In this document: positions 1 to 8,004 of the stretch, in pieces
Layout of the letters: every line of letters begins with the position of its first letter
Position numbering within the stretch: the stretch's first letter is position 1
NCBI GenBank assembly: GCA_016709995.1
Contig: JADJLQ010000003.1
Span: forward strand, 434,001-498,000
DNA: 64,000 nt
Direction of reading: 5' to 3'
Source: Saprospiraceae bacterium
GTDB taxonomy: Bacteria > Bacteroidota > Bacteroidia > Chitinophagales > Saprospiraceae
Notes under the pieces: generated by a model
Told to the model about the DNA's origin: nothing
The model's database searches: none
Seen by the model: only the letters and a program-made list of their open reading frames with translations
Translations under genes and position numbers: made by a program

Positions 1-1
1 A

Positions 2-190
2 TATCCATCTGATGCCAATTTTTTATTGATCAAGGTGACTCAGGCAGATCGAATCTATGAAGCCTTGGTGGTCGAGGGCATTGTCGTGAGAAATCGGTCT
101 AAAGAACCTGGCTGTGAAAACGCATTGAGAATAACTATTGGCAAGCCAAAAGAGAATGAACTATTGATCCAGACACTTAAATTATTGTAG
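2..190 (+). CDS. hisC: Histidinol-phosphate aminotransferase, C-terminal end (partial)
   Basis: The window opens inside this gene; the frame from base 2 to the TAG at 188-190 encodes about 62 residues. The PLP-dependent enzyme converts imidazole-acetol phosphate to histidinol phosphate using glutamate, in the cytoplasm. The visible tail has the HisC hallmarks: PSDANFLLIK, then GIVVRNRS (the substrate-phosphate-binding Arg region) and LRITIGKPKEN near the end. hisB follows 14 bp downstream, as in Bacteroidota his operons. The 5' part lies outside the window, so the start and PLP lysine cannot be checked. Confidence 0.93.
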   Translation, partial: YPSDANFLLIKVTQADRIYEALVVEGIVVRNRSKEPGCENALRITIGKPKENELLIQTLKLL

Positions 191-204
191 GTAATATATT
201 TTGT

Positions 205-1308
205 ATGAAAAAAGTCTTATTCATAGATCGTGATGGTACCCTGATCGTAGAGCCGACTGATAATTTTCAGATAGATTCATTGGCCAAGCTTGAATTTATC
301 CCGGGGGTCATCACCTGGCTGGGCAGGATCGTATCTCAGTTGGACTATACCCTCGTCATGGTGACCAACCAGGATGGCTTAGGTACAGACTCCTTTCCGG
401 AAAATGATTTTTGGCCTGCACACGAAAAAATGCTTACAACCCTGCGCAATGAGGGCATCATCTTTGAAGACATACATATCGACCGGTCTTTTGATCATGA
501 AAAAAAAGACACCCGTAAACCCGGTCTCGGGATGATGGGCAAATATTTTTCACCGGAATATAATCTGGCAGAAAGTTATGTCATTGGGGATCGTGTGACG
601 GATGCCAGGTTTGCGGCCAACCTGGGTTGCAAAATGATTTTGTTTAATTCCTCAGTACCTGCTTTGGGGTTGGACATTGATCTGAGGGCTGGCAGCTGGA
701 AGGAGGTTTATAATTTTCTGAGATTGCCACATCGCGTATTTGACTTAATAAGGCATACCAAAGAGACCAATGTCGATATTCGTATAGACCTGGACGGAAC
801 TGGTGACACCGACATCTCCACAGGCCTTGGATTTTTCGATCATATGCTCGAACAAATAGGCCGGCATGCAGAGTGTAACCTCAAGATCAAAGTGACCGGT
901 GATCTGCACATCGACGAGCATCATACCATCGAAGACACCGGTATTGCACTCGGTGAAACGATATTGAAAGCCCTGGGTGACAAAAAAGGTATTGAACGTT
1001 ATGCATTCCACTTGCCCATGGACGAAGCGGATGCTGAGGTATTGATTGACTTTGGTGGGCGGCCGTGGCTGATCTGGCAAGCAGAATTCAGACGCGAAAA
1101 AATTGGCGAGATGCCGACAGAAATGTTTCAGCATTTTTTCAAATCATTCAGCGATGCTGCCAAATGCAATCTCCATATCCGATGTCGAGGGGACAACGAA
1201 CATCATAAGATTGAAGCTATTTTTAAAGCTTTCGCCAAATGTATCCGTATGGCTAAACAAAGGAATCCTGAATCTGATCTATTGCCTTCAACCAAAGGAA
1301 TGTTATAA
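205..1308 (+). CDS. hisB: Bifunctional histidinol-phosphatase / imidazoleglycerol-phosphate dehydratase
   Basis: This fused enzyme catalyses two steps of histidine synthesis: dehydration of imidazole glycerol phosphate and dephosphorylation of histidinol phosphate. Residues 1-165 are a HAD phosphatase with the nucleophile motif DRDGT (D8, D10) and a later GDRVTDARFA. From about 180 the IGPD domain shows FFDHMLEQIGRHA, DEHHTIEDTGIALGE and the C-terminal EHHKIEAIFKAFA, which carry the metal-binding His and Glu residues. At 367 aa it has the usual length of the bifunctional form. It lies 14 bp after hisC and 9 bp before hisH, so it is operonic. A 129-aa antisense ORF inside it is a shadow. Confidence 0.96.
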   Translation: MKKVLFIDRDGTLIVEPTDNFQIDSLAKLEFIPGVITWLGRIVSQLDYTLVMVTNQDGLGTDSFPENDFWPAHEKMLTTLRNEGIIFEDIHIDRSFDHEKKDTRKPGLGMMGKYFSPEYNLAESYVIGDRVTDARFAANLGCKMILFNSSVPALGLDIDLRAGSWKEVYNFLRLPHRVFDLIRHTKETNVDIRIDLDGTGDTDISTGLGFFDHMLEQIGRHAECNLKIKVTGDLHIDEHHTIEDTGIALGETILKALGDKKGIERYAFHLPMDEADAEVLIDFGGRPWLIWQAEFRREKIGEMPTEMFQHFFKSFSDAAKCNLHIRCRGDNEHHKIEAIFKAFAKCIRMAKQRNPESDLLPSTKGML

Positions 1309-1317
1309 GCTTACCCG

Positions 1318-1917
1318 ATGAACAAACAAAAAATAGCAGTCATCGATTATAATGCCGGCAATGTACAGTCAGTTTTATTCGCGCTCGATAAATTTGAGGT
1401 AGATCCTGTATTGACCAGAGATCCGGAGATTATTTTACAAGCTGATAAGGTTTTGTTTCCAGGGGTAGGAGAGGCCTCCACGACGATGAAATTTTTACAA
1501 TCGTATGGATTGACTGACCTGATCCCAAGATTGACTCAGCCTGTATTGGGCATCTGCCTGGGATTGCAATTAATGTGTGATTATTCTGAAGAAAACGACA
1601 CGCCATGCCTGGGTATTTTTCCTATTCAAGTCAAAAAATTTGTTGCTCCTGATCCTTCATTTAAAATACCGCATATGGGTTGGAATCAAATCCAGCTTCT
1701 GGGAGAGGGCTGGGTGCCACAGGCGCTCCACAATCATTACGTATATTTCGTACACAGTTATTACGCTGCCCTGAGTGAATATACGGTGGCGGGCTGTGAC
1801 TATGCTCAATCCTTCAGTGCCATTATACACAAAGACAATTTTTATGCGACCCAGTTTCACGTAGAAAAATCCGGTCCTGTGGGTTTGACAATTTTAGAGG
1901 CTTTTTTGAAAATTTAA
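1318..1917 (+). CDS. hisH: Imidazole glycerol phosphate synthase, glutamine amidotransferase subunit
   Basis: HisH hydrolyses glutamine and passes ammonia to HisF, which forms imidazole glycerol phosphate and AICAR. The class I amidotransferase triad is visible: nucleophile C80 in GICLGLQ, and H181 and E183 in TQFHVEKSG. The last motif usually reads HPEKS, so this copy has Val in place of Pro; the catalytic His and Glu are kept. The oxyanion-strand region PGVGEAS is at about 48-54. Its 199 aa length is normal. It sits between hisB and hisA with gaps of 9 and 5 bp, which implies cotranscription. Its partner HisF is encoded about 1.3 kb downstream. Confidence 0.95.
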   Translation: MNKQKIAVIDYNAGNVQSVLFALDKFEVDPVLTRDPEIILQADKVLFPGVGEASTTMKFLQSYGLTDLIPRLTQPVLGICLGLQLMCDYSEENDTPCLGIFPIQVKKFVAPDPSFKIPHMGWNQIQLLGEGWVPQALHNHYVYFVHSYYAALSEYTVAGCDYAQSFSAIIHKDNFYATQFHVEKSGPVGLTILEAFLKI

Positions 1918-1922
1918 ATACG

Positions 1923-2645
1923 ATGATTATTTTTCCCGCAATTGACCTCATCGATGGCAAGTGTGTCAGATTAAGTGAAGGCGATTTTGACCGTGTCAAA
2001 GAATACAAGGCTGATCCCCTTGATATGGCCAAAAAATATCAGGATGCCGGACTGACTCACTTACACCTGGTAGACCTGGATGGCGCAAGGAACAAAAAAG
2101 TCAGCCAGTACAAGGTACTTGAATTGATCGCCGGCAAAACGACGCTTCGGGTTGACTTTGGAGGCGGTGTTCAGTCAGATGAGGATCTCCGCATCGTATT
2201 TGAATGTGGCGCTAAACAGGCTAATGTAGGGAGTATGGCGGTAAAAGACCCAGAACTCTTCGAATCCTGGCTAGAGTCCTATGGCCCCGAGCTAATCATA
2301 TTTGCAGCAGATGTAAGAGATAAAAAACTTGCCACTCATGCCTGGAAGGAAGGAGGTGAGCTAGAGCTCTTCGATATGATCGAAAGATTTAAATCTAAAA
2401 CATTAAGCTTGCTCACCTGCACTGACATATCCAGGGATGGTATGCTGGGTGGATCCAATAGAGAGCTGTACAGGGAGATTTTACATACATACCCGGACCT
2501 ATTGCTTACTGCCAGTGGTGGAGTGCATAACCTGGAGGATCTGGAGACTTTAAAAGAAATAGGTTGTTATGGTGCCATAGTGGGAAAGGCCATTTATGAA
2601 AACAAAATTCGAATTGAAGATTTACATCAGTTTCAAAGCAGGTAA
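1923..2645 (+). CDS. hisA: Phosphoribosylformimino-5-aminoimidazole carboxamide ribotide isomerase
   Basis: HisA is a TIM-barrel isomerase that opens the ribose ring of ProFAR to give PRFAR. The start MIIFPAIDLIDGKCVRL carries the catalytic Asp (D8). VDLDGA, DFGGGVQ (phosphate site), TDISRDGML with the second catalytic Asp, and TASGGV are all in place. The 240 aa length fits the family. It lies 5 bp after hisH. It resembles HisF, as expected from their common ancestry, but the IDL.DGK start and TDISRDG separate it from HisF. Confidence 0.95.
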   Translation: MIIFPAIDLIDGKCVRLSEGDFDRVKEYKADPLDMAKKYQDAGLTHLHLVDLDGARNKKVSQYKVLELIAGKTTLRVDFGGGVQSDEDLRIVFECGAKQANVGSMAVKDPELFESWLESYGPELIIFAADVRDKKLATHAWKEGGELELFDMIERFKSKTLSLLTCTDISRDGMLGGSNRELYREILHTYPDLLLTASGGVHNLEDLETLKEIGCYGAIVGKAIYENKIRIEDLHQFQSR

Positions 2646-2685
2646 TTCGCAAAATACTATTTATGAATTTTATTAATTTTGTTAT

Positions 2686-3063
2686 ATGACTGAGTCCATA
2701 AAAGAAGCCAATCGATACCTCTCTAATGCAAAAGAATTATTGAGTGAAAAAGCTAACAGGACTAATGGTGTCTATCAAGATGCAAAGTATGTCAAGATGG
2801 CTGGACATACTGCTTACTGTGGTGTCTTATTTGCTCTGGACTTGATGATTAAACAGCCAAAAAAGAATAAAAGAAAATCAGTAGAATATTATAGAGAGTT
2901 TTTGTCAAAGTATGACAAAAAAATGTTGACAGAGTTTAATAACCTTTACGATACCCTCCACCTTAGCCTGGGATATGATGGGAACACGGATGTCCGAATC
3001 AGTAAGGTTGGATTAGAGATGGCCAAAGAATTTATCGCGAAAGTAGCAACCCGATTAAACTAA
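2686..3063 (+). CDS. Small helical protein, DUF5618-like (HEPN-type)
   Basis: This is a 125-aa all-helical protein with no signal peptide or membrane segment. It begins TESIKEANRYLSNAKELLSEKA and continues KYVKMAGHTAYCGVLFALD, a pattern I associate with the DUF5618 / HEPN-like helical bundles of Bacteroidota. The function is unknown. It is inserted between hisA (40 bp upstream) and hisF (149 bp downstream) in the same orientation, so it probably shares the transcript. A nuclease-type HEPN RxxxxH motif is not visible, so I do not propose RNase activity. A cognate nucleotidyltransferase partner is also absent next to it. Confidence 0.7.
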   Translation: MTESIKEANRYLSNAKELLSEKANRTNGVYQDAKYVKMAGHTAYCGVLFALDLMIKQPKKNKRKSVEYYREFLSKYDKKMLTEFNNLYDTLHLSLGYDGNTDVRISKVGLEMAKEFIAKVATRLN

Positions 3064-3212
3064 CAATTGCTATGTGGACAGGACAGAAATGGTATTAATA
3101 TTTTAATTATTTTTTATCCTGGTATTATTCGAAGCACTCGACTACGTAATGTTTTCCAAATTCCGATTTTTCTAAATTTTTATTTTTTTAGCAAAATTTA
3201 ATCAATATCATC

Positions 3213-3998
3213 ATGTTAGCCAAACGCATCATAGCCTGTCTCGATATCAAAGATGGTCGTACTGTCAAAGGAGTTAATTTTCTGGAACTCAGGGATGCTG
3301 GTGACCCGGTCGAGCTTGGCAAAATATATAGCGATCAGGGTATCGACGAACTGGTCTTCCTCGATATCACTGCTACCCATGAAAAAAGAAAGACACTGGG
3401 TGATCTGGCCAGGGCCGTTGCTAAAAACCTCAACATCCCTTTTACTATCGGGGGTGGTGTCTCTTCTTTGGCAGATGCCTCCGTGTTACTGGAAGCAGGT
3501 GCCGACAAGATATCCATCAATTCTGCAGCTGTCAGAAATCCTCAACTCGTAAGAGATCTGGCGCTGGAATTTGGGAGTCAGTTTGTAGTCGTAGCGATTG
3601 ACGGCAGACAGACACCTGCCGGATGGGAAGTCTATGTGCAAGGTGGTAGAACAGCTACCGGTATCAAGATGTACGAGTGGGTACGAAGAATAGAAGATTT
3701 GGGCGCCGGAGAAATATTATTTACCTCCATGGATCACGATGGGGTCAAAACCGGCTTTGCTGTGCAAGCCACCCGACAGATGTCAGAGATGGTGAGTATC
3801 CCGATCATTGCCAGTGGGGGAGCAGGGACAATGGCACATTTTGAAGATATCTTTTTAGAAGGCAAGGCGGATGCCGCCCTGGCAGCCAGCATTTTTCACT
3901 ACGGTGAGATAGCTATCGCAGATCTAAAACAGTATTTGAAGGATGCCGGAATCCCTATCCGATTATCTACACGCACGGAGGAGCTCATTCAAGCCTGA
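3213..3998 (+). CDS. hisF: Imidazole glycerol phosphate synthase, cyclase subunit
   Basis: HisF is the TIM-barrel cyclase that joins PRFAR with ammonia from HisH. MLAKRIIACLDIKDGRTVKGV contains the first catalytic Asp (D11). TIGGGVSS, FVVVAIDGR with the second catalytic Asp, LFTSMDHDGVKTGF and PIIASGGAG are standard HisF motifs. The 261 aa length is slightly above the usual 250-258. It is preceded by a 149-bp AT-rich gap after the DUF5618-like gene, so an internal promoter is possible, although I see no clear TAnnTTTG box there. The transporter gene follows after 24 bp. Confidence 0.96.
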   Translation: MLAKRIIACLDIKDGRTVKGVNFLELRDAGDPVELGKIYSDQGIDELVFLDITATHEKRKTLGDLARAVAKNLNIPFTIGGGVSSLADASVLLEAGADKISINSAAVRNPQLVRDLALEFGSQFVVVAIDGRQTPAGWEVYVQGGRTATGIKMYEWVRRIEDLGAGEILFTSMDHDGVKTGFAVQATRQMSEMVSIPIIASGGAGTMAHFEDIFLEGKADAALAASIFHYGEIAIADLKQYLKDAGIPIRLSTRTEELIQA

Positions 3999-4022
3999 TA
4001 ATTTATTATCTTTCGAACTATA

Positions 4023-5543
4023 ATGGCAGATCAAAATAGTGGAATATCCAAAATCATAGGCGCCTCCGCAGTAGGGACCTTAATCGAATGGTATGATTTT
4101 TACATCTTCGGTAGCCTGGCAGTCCTGATAGGTCGCAAGCTCTTTCCACCGGACGCAGGTGCTTCTGCTTTGATCAACACGCTTGCCATATTTGCAGCAG
4201 GATTTTTGGTAAGGCCGTTTGGTGCCTTGGTATTCGGACGAATTGGTGACCTTGTAGGCAGGAAGTATACGTTTTTATTGACACTGGTGCTCATGGGGGC
4301 CTCTACTTTTCTGATTGGTTTGATACCGGGATTTGAGACCTGGGGATATGCTGCCCCACTGGCAGTATTGGTTTTGAGATTGATCCAGGGTTTGGCACTA
4401 GGAGGTGAATATGGAGGCGCAGCTACTTATGTGGCAGAACATGCTCCGCCTGACAAAAGAGGCTTTTATACAAGCTGGATTCAGACGACAGCTACGCTGG
4501 GCCTATTTCTATCGCTGGGAGTGATTATTTGGACCAGGTGGGCTTTGGGTACTGAGGCATTTAATGATTGGGGATGGCGAATTCCTTTTTTAGTCTCCAT
4601 ATTATTAGTAGGTATATCCATCTATATCAGGATGAAGATGAACGAATCTCCTGCTTTTGCCAAACTCAAAGAAGAAGGCAATATCTCCGTCAATCCGATT
4701 AAAGAAAGTTTCAGCCACAAGACCAATTTTAAAATGGTTTTACTCGCTTTATTTGGTGCTGTAATGGGGCAGGGAGTGGTGTGGTATACCGGCCAGTTTT
4801 ATGCACAATCTTTCCTTGAAAATACTTGTAAACTTGGATTTAATCAGAGCAGGTATATCCTCATTGTGGCGATCGCCCTGGCCACGCCGGGATTTATTTT
4901 TTGGGGTTGGCTCAGTGACCGGGTCGGTCGCAAATGGATCATGATGGCAGGCATGCTATTAGCCATTTTGACTTATCGGCCTATATATAAATATTTTTAT
5001 GAGCACAGTGATTCCGCGGTTTTGACCAAACAAAATATAAGTAATTCTGTTCCCATAGTCACCATCGTCTCTATCAATGCTAAAGGAGATTCACTATACC
5101 AAATTCAAAGTGTGGTGACTACCGATCAGGGCTACACTTTCAAACAGTCCAGGGTGGATACTTTGTTTGCCCCTTTAAGAACTGTGTACTCACAAGGCAA
5201 AACTTCGATTTCGGACAAAAACCTGCCGTCCGGTGCGTTTTGGATGTATGTATTATTGGTGTTTGTTCAAATACTTTATGTCACGATGGTTTATGGACCG
5301 ATAGCTGCTTTCCTTGTCGAACTATTTCCTACCAGGATACGGTATACCTCTATGTCCCTTCCTTATCACATCGGCAACGGAGTATTCGGAGGACTTGTCC
5401 CATTTATAGCTACCTTGATGAGCAGTTTTCCGGGGAGCAATTATCTTTCAGGACTTTGGTACCCAATAGGCGTGGCTGCGGTCTGTTTGGTGATTGGTTC
5501 GATTTATCTCAACAATAAGATTAATCCTGATGTTTTGCATTGA
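4023..5543 (+). CDS. MFS transporter, metabolite:H+ symporter (ProP/ShiA-like) type
   Basis: This is a 12-helix inner-membrane permease. The start GTLIEWYDFYIFGSLAVLIG, the RIGDLVGRKYTF loop after TM2, LIQGLALGGEYGGA and WLSDRVGRKW are typical of the metabolite:H+ symporter branch (proline/betaine, shikimate or dicarboxylate carriers). The substrate cannot be read from sequence. At 506 aa it is longer than the usual 430-450 because residues about 320-404 form a polar, strand-rich insertion (VTIVSINAKGDSLYQIQSVV region) between two late transmembrane helices, probably an outside loop. It lies 24 bp after hisF, inside the his gene run, which hints at import of a related metabolite but does not prove it. 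Confidence 0.9.
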   Translation: MADQNSGISKIIGASAVGTLIEWYDFYIFGSLAVLIGRKLFPPDAGASALINTLAIFAAGFLVRPFGALVFGRIGDLVGRKYTFLLTLVLMGASTFLIGLIPGFETWGYAAPLAVLVLRLIQGLALGGEYGGAATYVAEHAPPDKRGFYTSWIQTTATLGLFLSLGVIIWTRWALGTEAFNDWGWRIPFLVSILLVGISIYIRMKMNESPAFAKLKEEGNISVNPIKESFSHKTNFKMVLLALFGAVMGQGVVWYTGQFYAQSFLENTCKLGFNQSRYILIVAIALATPGFIFWGWLSDRVGRKWIMMAGMLLAILTYRPIYKYFYEHSDSAVLTKQNISNSVPIVTIVSINAKGDSLYQIQSVVTTDQGYTFKQSRVDTLFAPLRTVYSQGKTSISDKNLPSGAFWMYVLLVFVQILYVTMVYGPIAAFLVELFPTRIRYTSMSLPYHIGNGVFGGLVPFIATLMSSFPGSNYLSGLWYPIGVAAVCLVIGSIYLNNKINPDVLH

Positions 5544-5555
5544 GGAGGAAGGAAA

Positions 5556-5680
5556 AATTCAAGTTCAAAATCACGTTCAAGTTCAAGTTCAAAATTCAAA
5601 ATTCAAATTCAAAGTTCAAAATCAAAATCAACAGAAAATTCAAACCTCAAACCTCATACCTCACACCCCATCCCTCAAAA
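5556..5680 (+). repeat. Low-complexity TTCAAA-rich and CCTCA-rich tract
   Basis: The gap between the transporter and the YbjQ gene is filled by degenerate TTCAAAA/TTCAAG units (5556-5632) and then CAAACCTCAAACCTCATACC-type units. The unit length varies between 6 and 8 bases, so this looks like slippage-derived sequence rather than a coding or protein-binding array. A similar TTCAAA tract occurs after ogt at 7154-7181. An 86-aa ORF through the tract is compositional. Confidence 0.75.
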
Positions 5681-5690
5681 ATAATCAACA

Positions 5691-6026
5691 ATGCTACTTA
5701 CTACCACCAATACCATTGAAGGACATCAGATCAAACATTACCTTGGACTGGTAGCCGGTGATACGGTCATCGGAGCCAATGTATTTAAGGATATCATGGC
5801 TGCGTTTACCGATTTTGTCGGAGGGCGATCTGCATCTTATGAGCGTGTATTAAAAGAAGCTAAGGCTGGCGCTGAAGCTGAACTGGTGCAGGCTGCCCAA
5901 AAGATGGGAGCCAATGCAGTGATTGGAGTAGACTTTGACTACGAGGTGATGGGTAAAGGAACGATGTTGATGGTGTCTGTGACGGGTACCGCTGTTATTT
6001 ATGATGAGTTTAAAAATGTAAAATGA
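5691..6026 (+). CDS. YbjQ family (UPF0145, putative heavy-metal-binding domain) protein
   Basis: This 111-aa cytosolic protein matches the YbjQ/UPF0145 family throughout: a start TTTNTIEGHQIKHYLGLV, VIGANVFKDI, the long helix YERVLKEAKAGAEAELVQAA, GANAVIGVDFDYEV, and a final beta strand MLMVSVTGTAVIY. The family forms pentamers and is sometimes called heavy-metal-binding, but its biochemical role is not established. Its stop codon overlaps the hisIE start (ATGA at 6023-6026), so the two are translationally coupled. Upstream lies the TTCAAA-rich tract. It has no obvious link to histidine synthesis. Confidence 0.9.
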   Translation: MLLTTTNTIEGHQIKHYLGLVAGDTVIGANVFKDIMAAFTDFVGGRSASYERVLKEAKAGAEAELVQAAQKMGANAVIGVDFDYEVMGKGTMLMVSVTGTAVIYDEFKNVK

Positions 6027-6634
6027 AATCCGATCTCCAAAATATAAAATTTGATGCTCAGACAGGACTGATGCCGGCTATTGTCCAGGATGATCTATCA
6101 GGCAAAGTGTTGATGTTGGGTTATATGAATGCCGAAGCCCTCCGTCTCACCCAGGCTACCGGCAAGGTGACTTTCTATAGCCGAAGTAAACAAAGACTCT
6201 GGGTAAAAGGGGAGACCAGCGGACATTTTTTGTTGTTAAAATCCATATCGACGGATTGTGATGATGATACGCTCCTGGTGAAAGTAAAACCGCTCGGGCC
6301 AACGTGTCACGAAGGATTTGATACCTGTTTTCAGGAGAAGAACGAATCAAATGATTTTATCAATCAATTGGATCAGTTGATTGAAAATACCCGTATCAGT
6401 CCAAGAGAGGGATCTTATACTACCCAATTATTTACAGCAGGCATTCAGAAAATCGCCCAGAAAGTCGGCGAAGAAGCTGTAGAGACCATCCTCGAAGCCC
6501 AGGCAGCCGGCAAGGAAGACCTGGTCTATGAGGCCAGCGATATGATCTATCACCTATTGGTATTGCTCCGTGCCAAAGGTGCATCCTGGCAGGAAGTGGT
6601 AGATCAATTGATCAAGAAGCATCAAAAAAAATGA
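6023..6634 (+). CDS. hisIE: Bifunctional phosphoribosyl-AMP cyclohydrolase / phosphoribosyl-ATP pyrophosphatase
   Basis: HisIE performs the second and third steps of histidine synthesis. The N-terminal cyclohydrolase domain (about 1-110) has VLMLGYMNAEAL, TFYSRSKQRLWVKGETSGH, the metal-binding STDCDDDTLL and PTCHEG. The C-terminal pyrophosphatase domain has SYTTQLF, a helix-rich EEAVETILEA and EASDMIYHLLVLL with the acidic Mg-binding residues. The 203 aa length is typical of the fusion. It overlaps the YbjQ gene upstream and ogt downstream by ATGA junctions, so all three should be cotranscribed. The 64-aa antisense ORF within it is a shadow. Confidence 0.96.
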   Translation: MKSDLQNIKFDAQTGLMPAIVQDDLSGKVLMLGYMNAEALRLTQATGKVTFYSRSKQRLWVKGETSGHFLLLKSISTDCDDDTLLVKVKPLGPTCHEGFDTCFQEKNESNDFINQLDQLIENTRISPREGSYTTQLFTAGIQKIAQKVGEEAVETILEAQAAGKEDLVYEASDMIYHLLVLLRAKGASWQEVVDQLIKKHQKK

Positions 6635-7137
6635 ATCCTGCGGCCACCTGCTTTTTCACCAGTCCAGTTGGTTATATCATCTGCACTGCCAGTGACACAG
6701 GGCTAAGCTCCTTAAGCATCAGGCAGATATTACCCGAAGATTTGGGTAAAAATCAATTAGGGCATCCCTTTTTGACACAAACCAGGATACAAGTCGAAGA
6801 GTACCTGGAAGGAAAAAGACAGACCTTTGAAGTTCCCCTCGATTTTGGACCAGCCAGTAAGTTTTTCCAATCGGTTTGGAATATATTACTCACTATACCC
6901 TATGGACATACACGTTCGTATGGTGAAATAGCAAAACAATTGGGAGATATCAATAAATCCAGGGCAGTGGGTATGGCCAATGGTCGTAATCCAATCGGTA
7001 TCATCGTGCCCTGCCATCGGGTCATTGGAAGTGATCATTCGCTTACGGGGTATGCTGGAGGACTTGAGGTCAAAAGAAAATTGCTGGAACTGGAATCACC
7101 TAAGAAATGGTCTTTGCAGAGTGAAATGAGCTTTTGA
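6631..7137 (+). CDS. ogt: Methylated-DNA--[protein]-cysteine S-methyltransferase
   Basis: This suicide repair protein moves the methyl group from O6-methylguanine to its own cysteine. The active-site motif IIVPCHRVIG places the acceptor at C128. The DNA-binding helix SYGEIAKQLG and the Arg-finger helix SRAVGMANGRNP precede it, and GYAGGLEVKRKLLELE follows. The 168 aa length fits Ogt-type proteins without an Ada regulatory domain. Its start overlaps the hisIE stop (ATGA at 6631-6634), which makes it the last gene of the his run. Whether it is induced with histidine limitation is unknown. Confidence 0.93.
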   Translation: MNPAATCFFTSPVGYIICTASDTGLSSLSIRQILPEDLGKNQLGHPFLTQTRIQVEEYLEGKRQTFEVPLDFGPASKFFQSVWNILLTIPYGHTRSYGEIAKQLGDINKSRAVGMANGRNPIGIIVPCHRVIGSDHSLTGYAGGLEVKRKLLELESPKKWSLQSEMSF

Positions 7138-7153
7138 AGAGTGAGGGTTTTAG

Positions 7154-7181
7154 CAAATTCAAATTCAAATGCAAATACAAA
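7154..7181 (+). repeat. Short TTCAAA-type low-complexity tract
   Basis: Degenerate AAATTCAAATTCAAATGCAA units lie just after ogt, in the 146-bp gap between the convergent ogt and sigma-factor genes. They echo the longer tract at 5556-5680. No strong terminator hairpin is visible in this gap; AGAGG-AGCGTG-CCTCT near 7255-7270 is a weak candidate. Confidence 0.5.
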
Positions 7182-7283
7182 CACCTACTTTAGATCGGTC
7201 TTTTAAGGTCCGACGAAGTTATTTAACCAAAATTCAATTTTAATTCAAACCAAAAGAGGAGCGTGCCTCTACCAAAGTATCTC

Positions 7284-7832
7284 TTAGCTCGCCATTTTCA
7301 GGCTCAGATCTTTAAACCCTAAGGTCTTGCCATACCGTTGCTCAATCTTATGCTTGAGGTCTTTTCTGGCGAAAAATATCCTGCTTTTTACAGTGCCGAG
7401 AGGCAGCTGCATATCCTCTGCAATCTCCTGGTACTTGTAACCTTCAAAATGTTTGATGAAAGGGTATCGTATCGTGTCATCCAGTTCGGTGATCATACCA
7501 TTGAGCTCTTGCATCAGCATATTGGTTTCTCCCTGGTTGCCAATATGATTGGGACCAGAATTGAGGATATAAAGATTGTCAGTTGAATCAAACAGCACTT
7601 TGGTCTTTGACTTCTTGCGATAATTATTGATAAATATATTGCGCATGATGGTCAGTAACCATGCTTTGATATTGGTGCCTTCCTGGAATTTTTCCTGGTT
7701 CATCAGCGCCCGGAGGAATGTCTCCTGCAGCAGGTCTTTGGCGTCATCATTGCTTTTTGTAAGATTAAACGCAAAGCTCAACAGGCGATCTCGGTGTGTG
7801 TTTAAAGCGGGGACAAAGCTATTAGACTTCAT
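7284..7832 (-). CDS. RNA polymerase sigma-70 factor, ECF subfamily
   Basis: This 182-aa ECF sigma factor would direct core RNA polymerase to a small regulon. Region 2 is clear: NTHRDRLLSFAFNLTKSNDDAKDLLQETF, then KAWLLTIMRNIFINNYRK for -10 recognition. Region 4 has the helix-turn-helix YKYQEIAEDMQLPLGTVKSRIFFARKDL. No anti-sigma (FecR or zinc-finger) gene is adjacent, so its control is not evident. It is convergent with ogt and divergent from the DUF4405 gene. It is about 16 kb from the near end of the polysaccharide locus, and I see no reason to link it to that locus. A TAnnTTTG box lies just upstream. Confidence 0.93.
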   Translation of the reverse strand: MKSNSFVPALNTHRDRLLSFAFNLTKSNDDAKDLLQETFLRALMNQEKFQEGTNIKAWLLTIMRNIFINNYRKKSKTKVLFDSTDNLYILNSGPNHIGNQGETNMLMQELNGMITELDDTIRYPFIKHFEGYKYQEIAEDMQLPLGTVKSRIFFARKDLKHKIEQRYGKTLGFKDLSLKMAS

Positions 7833-7853
7833 TTTGTTTAATGTTTATGACCT

Positions 7854-7861
7854 CAAAGTTA
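7854..7861 (-). promoter_or_regulatory. Putative -7 box of the ECF sigma gene
   Basis: Read on the minus strand this is TAACTTTG, matching the Bacteroidota -7 consensus TAnnTTTG. It lies 22 bp upstream of the ATG at 7832. No convincing -33 TTTG box stands at the expected spacing, so this is a prediction from one element only. Confidence 0.4.
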
Positions 7862-8004
7862 AACAAAATATTATTTGTGGAGGCTTTTTAAGAAATATTT
7901 AAACAAAAAAATGATTTTGTGGGTCCTTCAATATTTTTTATCCGCCATATCTGAGTCCATTCAGACTATTAAAAAAACTGTATCTTTTTATATTTATCAG
8001 TTAA

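Noticed and set aside
745..1134. 129-aa antisense ORF in hisB
   Set aside because: Shadow of a strongly recognisable gene; composition follows the reverse of hisB codons.
5494..5754. 86-aa ORF across the TTCAAA tract
   Set aside because: Its sequence is low-complexity (QVQVQNSKFK type) and it overlaps both flanking genes.
7284..7832. ECF sigma factor as regulator of the polysaccharide locus
   Set aside because: No FecR-type anti-sigma gene is adjacent, it lies 16 kb from the nearest locus gene, and housekeeping genes intervene.
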